DNA of 64,000 bases from DASYXZ01 sp035934315 (lineage in GTDB: Bacteria > Acidobacteriota > Terriglobia > UBA7540), in contig DASYXZ010000081.1 in assembly GCA_035934315.1 (NCBI GenBank), positions 1-64,000 of the forward strand, read 5' to 3'. Under the pieces are notes generated by a model. The model was not told the DNA's origin. It ran no database searches and saw only the letters and a program-made list of their open reading frames with translations. The position numbers and the translations under genes are program-made. Shown here one piece after another: positions 60,519 through 64,000 of this stretch (its first letter is position 1; each line of letters starts with the position of its first letter).

Positions 60519-61457
60519 ATGAACTGCAGCGAGTTTGACGAAAACCTGGCGCTTTATCTCCATGACGAACTACCGGCGGAGCAGCGCCAGGACTTTGAAA
60601 CTCATCTTGCCGCATGCGCACAATGCAGCGACCGGCTAGAGGAGACTCGACGCCTGCACCGCGTTCTGGGCGAACGTCCTGCGCCGGAGCCGTCACCGGA
60701 ATTGCTCGTTCAATGCAGAGAGGCGCTAGAGGAAGCGCTCGACCGCGAACTTTCCGGAGTGGGTTGGAAGACCCTGTTGAACCATTGGTCATCAGCCTTG
60801 GGGGCGTTGTCGCCTTTCCCCGTAGCCGCGGCTCTCACGCTGGTGATGTTCGGTTTTAGTTTGGGTTGGACGCTTCGTACCCGTCCCGCGGGAATTCGCC
60901 CGGCAACGAGCGAAGAATCGCTGGTCTCGCCCGGCGACATTGACTTGAATAATTTTCGTATCAATAACATCAGCGAGGTTGCCTCCGGTCACAAGAACGG
61001 CGATGTGCGGATTACGGTAAACGCGGAGCGCGAGATGATCCTTGAAGGGTCTCTCGACGACTCGCGCATCCGGCAAGTGCTCATCGACGCGGTGACGGGT
61101 TATGACAATCCGGGCATCCGCCGCGATAGCATGGAAGTGCTGCGGCGGCATGCGAACAATCCAAATGTCCGGCCGGCATTGCTCTACGCAATTCAAAATG
61201 ATGCCAATCCCGGTGTGCGTCTGGATGCGTTGGAGGCGGTGCAGGGAATGGAATGGAACCCCGAAGTTCGCCAGGCATTGTTGAACAGCCTGGACCATGA
61301 AAAAAACCAGGGTGTGCGCGTGGCCGCCATCGACGTCCTGACCGACCACGCGGACCAGGCGACGCTGCCGGCGCTCGAGCGTTTGGCGGCCAATGATTCC
61401 AATCGTTATGTGCGGATGAAGGCAGTGAGTGCGATCCGAAAACTCCAGGGAGAGTAG
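60519..61457 (+). CDS. Zinc-finger anti-sigma factor with C-terminal HEAT repeats
   Basis: The product is 312 residues from ATG 60519 with AGAAGG upstream. The N-terminal zinc-binding anti-sigma domain shows MNCSEFDENLALYLHDELPA and HLAACAQCSDRLEE (HxxxCxxC). A membrane helix lies at about residues 96-116 (PFPVAAALTLVMFGFSLGWT). Beyond it, five or so HEAT-like repeats follow (AVTGYDNPGIRRDSMEVLRR, VRPALLYAIQNDANPGVRLD). Joining HEAT repeats to an anti-sigma domain would give an extracytoplasmic sensing or scaffold domain. The gene is 60 bases after the sigma gene. Confidence 0.88.
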   Translation: MNCSEFDENLALYLHDELPAEQRQDFETHLAACAQCSDRLEETRRLHRVLGERPAPEPSPELLVQCREALEEALDRELSGVGWKTLLNHWSSALGALSPFPVAAALTLVMFGFSLGWTLRTRPAGIRPATSEESLVSPGDIDLNNFRINNISEVASGHKNGDVRITVNAEREMILEGSLDDSRIRQVLIDAVTGYDNPGIRRDSMEVLRRHANNPNVRPALLYAIQNDANPGVRLDALEAVQGMEWNPEVRQALLNSLDHEKNQGVRVAAIDVLTDHADQATLPALERLAANDSNRYVRMKAVSAIRKLQGE

Positions 61458-61470
61458 GCTGAGGGGAGAA

Positions 61471-62802
61471 ATGGTGCGATTGCGATATATGTTTTTTCTT
61501 GGGCTGGCGGCGGTTTTTTTGAGCCAATCGTTAATGGGCCTCGATGAGCCCAACGTCAAACGAGGAGAGCCTCAACGCGAAGGGCGCGCCTGGGTGGAAC
61601 ATGCGGAGTGCGGGGCGGCAGTGAGGAATGGAGCGCGAATGCTTCTGCGCGCAGATTTCGGATCCATCACCGTTCACACCGGCCAGAGCAATCGGGTGGA
61701 GTGCCGGATTCGCCTGCAGGTTTATAAGGCATCTGAAGACGAAGCCAAACGTTTCTTCCGCAGTGTTGAATTGACGGCGCACGCGCTTGAGGGAGGCGGC
61801 CTCTCCTTCAACGAAAATAATCCGCCCGAACACGATCGGAGCGGCTGGTCGGCGGCTGATTTTGATTTCACCGTGCCCCGGCGATTTAATCTGGACATGG
61901 AAACCAAAGGCGGCAACGTGACCGTGGGCAACCTTGATGGCGAACTGCGCGCGGCAACTGCCGGAGGCAATATCCAGACGGGAGACATATCCGGCCCAGT
62001 GCGTGTTGAGACGGCAGGTGGCGACATCAATGTGGGTAACATCGGCCAGCGGCTCATGGCCAAAACAGCCGGCGGTTCCATCCGCGCGAACGACATCAAA
62101 GGAGACGCAACTCTTGAAACAAGCGGCGGTGAAATCACCGCAGGATTTATTGAGGGCGCCGTGCACGCCCAGACTTCCGGCGGAGACATTGGCCTGCGCG
62201 GAGCCACCGGTCCTGTAAGCGCACAAACAGCGGGCGGGCAAATCCAGATCGGCCAGTGTGGGGCGAGCATTCACGCTGAAACGGCAGGTGGCAGCATTCA
62301 CCTGCAAGGCGCAAAGGGCGGAGTCGTGGTGCAGACGGCTGGCGGAAGTATCGATCTCTATCGAATGCAAAGCGCGGTTCGCGCCGCCACTGCCGCCGGC
62401 CGCATTCTGGCAGAGATCAACGCCAACCGGGAAACCTTCGCGCCCTCGCACCTCGAAACTTCAATGGGAGACATTCAAGTGTTTCTTCCGCCTCATCTGG
62501 CGCTCAACATCGACGCGCTGATTAAAGAGTCCATGGGCAACAGAATTGTTTCAGACTTTCCCCTTCATCTGACCCGGGAGGAAGATGCTTTCCACCACGG
62601 ACCAAAGCGCGGCGAGGGATCCCTGAATGGCGGTGGAAAAGTCCTGCGCATTCGAACCGTGATGGGCAACATCGAGATACACAAACTTGATCCCACCATA
62701 ATTGAGCAGTTCAAGAGGCGTCAGCAAAATTATTGGAACCAATGGGAAGAAAGACAAAAGGCCCTCAGAATAAAATGCTGCACGAATCCGAAAGAAGAAT
62801 AG
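61471..62802 (+). CDS. Exported DUF4097-like beta-solenoid protein
   Basis: The product is 443 residues from ATG 61471, which has GAGGGGAGAA directly upstream. A signal peptide (YMFFLGLAAVFLSQSLMG) precedes about ten regular repeats of the pattern T-A/S-G-G-x-I (AATAGGNIQTGDISG, VETAGGDINVGNIGQ, LETSGGEITAGFIEG). This forms a right-handed beta-solenoid as in DUF4097 adhesin-like proteins. The start lies 13 bases after the anti-sigma stop, so translation is probably coupled. Likely exposed at the cell surface or periplasm; function unknown. Confidence 0.85.
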   Translation: MVRLRYMFFLGLAAVFLSQSLMGLDEPNVKRGEPQREGRAWVEHAECGAAVRNGARMLLRADFGSITVHTGQSNRVECRIRLQVYKASEDEAKRFFRSVELTAHALEGGGLSFNENNPPEHDRSGWSAADFDFTVPRRFNLDMETKGGNVTVGNLDGELRAATAGGNIQTGDISGPVRVETAGGDINVGNIGQRLMAKTAGGSIRANDIKGDATLETSGGEITAGFIEGAVHAQTSGGDIGLRGATGPVSAQTAGGQIQIGQCGASIHAETAGGSIHLQGAKGGVVVQTAGGSIDLYRMQSAVRAATAAGRILAEINANRETFAPSHLETSMGDIQVFLPPHLALNIDALIKESMGNRIVSDFPLHLTREEDAFHHGPKRGEGSLNGGGKVLRIRTVMGNIEIHKLDPTIIEQFKRRQQNYWNQWEERQKALRIKCCTNPKEE

Positions 62803-62891
62803 AAGGTGGCGGGTAGACTCAAGATCAAATGGTCCGGGATTTTAAATGCCGGCTACAACGGAGTTCATTTTCTACATCAAGGAGCGATACC

Positions 62892-63950
62892 ATGAAAACA
62901 AAAACCAGTATTGGAATGTTGAGCCTCCTGGCGTTCTTGCTGGCCAGTGGCACCCTGCCGGGCGCCCAAAGGGCGGGAGCATTTGTAACTCCGAGGGCCG
63001 GAACAATGTCGGTGTGGAACTTCAACGAAGGGCGGGCCCAGCTCGGAGTGCGGCTCACTGATGTTAATGCGGAAAAAGCGCATGAGATGAAGATTGGCGG
63101 CGAGTACGGCGCCATAGTCACCAAGGTCGAGCCAGGCAGCGCGGCTGCCCAAGCCGGCCTGATGGCCAATGACGTTATCCTGGAATTTGACGGTGAGCGT
63201 GTGCGCAGTGTGGCGCAACTTCGCCGCATGGTTCAGGACACTCCGCCCGGCCGCACCGTGGCGGTAAAGATTAGCCGCTCAGGCCAGGCGCGCACTCTGA
63301 ATGTAAAACTGGAGGCAGCCGCAGCAGCGCAAAATTTTCCCAAAGTGGTAATCCCCAGGGTTGAGGTTCCAGAAATCAATATGCCTGACTTTAATTTTGA
63401 GTTCTTCAACGGCGGTCCGCGCCTCGGAATCTCGGCCGAGGATCTGACCCCACAGTTGGCCAAATACTTTGGCGTCACCCAAGGCAAGGGAGTACTGGTG
63501 GAAGAGGTCACGGCCGGCAGCGCCGCGGAAAAAGCCGGGTTGAAAGCGGGCGATTGCATCGTGCGAGTCGGCGCGGAAAGGGTGGATTCAGTTTCAGACC
63601 TGCATCGCGCGCTGGAGCGCAATGCCGATTCTGAACAGAAGCGGCAAGTCGCACTGACCATCGTGCGCGACCGGCACGAGCAAACACTTTCCGCTGAACT
63701 GGAATCGCCGCACCGCATGATGCCCATGCTCCGGCGCATTGCGAATGATGGGCAAATGGGAATCGACCCCAATGAACTTTCACGTATGAAGGCCGGGCTT
63801 AAGACTGCGCAAATCGCGCTGCAGACAGAGGGAAAAGATTTGGAAAGCCAGCGCCGCCACTTAATTGAAGAAAAACAACCGGCGCTGGACAAGTTGAGAC
63901 GTGATTTTGAAAAGGTTTTCATGGAGAGCAACAGTTTAGTCGTTGATTGA
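62892..63950 (+). CDS. Exported protein with two PDZ domains
   Basis: The product is 352 residues from ATG 62892 with AAGGAG seven bases upstream. Signal peptide MKTKTSIGMLSLLAFLLASG. PDZ 1 (about residues 45-140) has YGAIVTKVEPGSAAAQAGLM, and PDZ 2 (about 175-270) has PRLGISAEDLTPQLAKYFGV, then GSAAEKAGLKAGDCIVRVGA. A C-terminal helical stretch (LESQRRHLIEEKQPALDKLR) is coiled-coil-like. There is no protease domain, so it is an adaptor or chaperone-like partner rather than a DegP/HtrA enzyme. Last gene of the ECF operon seen here. Confidence 0.9.
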   Translation: MKTKTSIGMLSLLAFLLASGTLPGAQRAGAFVTPRAGTMSVWNFNEGRAQLGVRLTDVNAEKAHEMKIGGEYGAIVTKVEPGSAAAQAGLMANDVILEFDGERVRSVAQLRRMVQDTPPGRTVAVKISRSGQARTLNVKLEAAAAAQNFPKVVIPRVEVPEINMPDFNFEFFNGGPRLGISAEDLTPQLAKYFGVTQGKGVLVEEVTAGSAAEKAGLKAGDCIVRVGAERVDSVSDLHRALERNADSEQKRQVALTIVRDRHEQTLSAELESPHRMMPMLRRIANDGQMGIDPNELSRMKAGLKTAQIALQTEGKDLESQRRHLIEEKQPALDKLRRDFEKVFMESNSLVVD

Positions 63951-64000
63951 AAATTGAACGGCGCCCCGCTTGCGACAACGGATGAAAACCGATATTCTGA

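Noticed and set aside
1..64000. CRISPR arrays, rRNA genes, prophage or replication origin
   Set aside because: No regularly spaced repeats, rRNA, phage structural genes or dnaA-box cluster were noticed.

Overview
The window looks like a chromosomal segment of a high-GC soil-type acidobacterium, probably from a draft genome. This is inferred from gene content: an Oar-type TonB-dependent receptor with an N-terminal carboxypeptidase-regulatory-like domain, a CRTAC1 (FG-GAP plus ASPIC/UnbV) protein beside large TPR proteins, a futalosine-pathway menaquinone gene (mqnE), a DUF4197 protein, a DUF4097 protein and many secreted glycosidases. No rRNA or taxonomic marker is present, so the phylum call is inference.

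Layout. (1) 1-6725, minus strand: a 2-oxoacid dehydrogenase cluster: lpdA, lipB, a small coiled-coil protein, two E1-alpha paralogues, E1-beta and the start of E2. A VapBC-type toxin-antitoxin pair is wedged on the other strand between the two E1-alpha genes. (2) 6954-12738, plus strand: a cytokinin-dehydrogenase-like flavoenzyme, mqnE, a decayed PIN-domain toxin fragment, a PLP-dependent threonine/serine dehydratase and a membrane GT2 glycosyltransferase with a structured leader. (3) 12759-34770: an arabinose/arabinoxylan utilisation island with three GH51-type enzymes, a GH39 enzyme, secreted galactose mutarotase, araB, araD, a LacI-type regulator, a glutaminase-A-like protein, two TPR proteins and the Oar-like receptor. 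Four copies of one LacI-type operator tie these genes together; araA is not in the window. (4) 34893-45921: a four-gene minus-strand unit (three TPR proteins and CRTAC1), divergent from a seven-haem c-type cytochrome with a TPR-like C-terminus and an uncharacterised secreted protein. (5) 46130-49040: tRNA-Leu(CAG), then a complete 2.7-kb IS1-like transposon with 25-bp inverted repeats, an 8-bp target duplication, two passenger genes and a candidate structured RNA. (6) 49131-54887: cupin, membrane protein, and a GcvT-like aminomethyltransferase divergent from two PYROXD2-like flavoproteins. (7) 55098-63950: DUF4197, a PilZ/coiled-coil protein, a paralogue of the secreted protein at 44959, then an ECF sigma / anti-sigma-HEAT / DUF4097 / PDZ operon.

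How the parts work together (inference). Arabinose-rich polysaccharide would be cut by the exported GH51 and GH39 enzymes, with the Oar-like receptor moving oligomers across the outer membrane. L-ribulose would be phosphorylated by AraB and epimerised by AraD, all under the LacI-type protein. The dehydrogenase cluster supplies lipoylated acyl-CoA-forming complexes.

The strongest new-looking observations are the passenger-carrying IS1-like transposon with its internal structured elements, the shared operator of the arabinose island, and a class of intergenic inverted repeats built from short degenerate words that fill gaps between co-directional genes.
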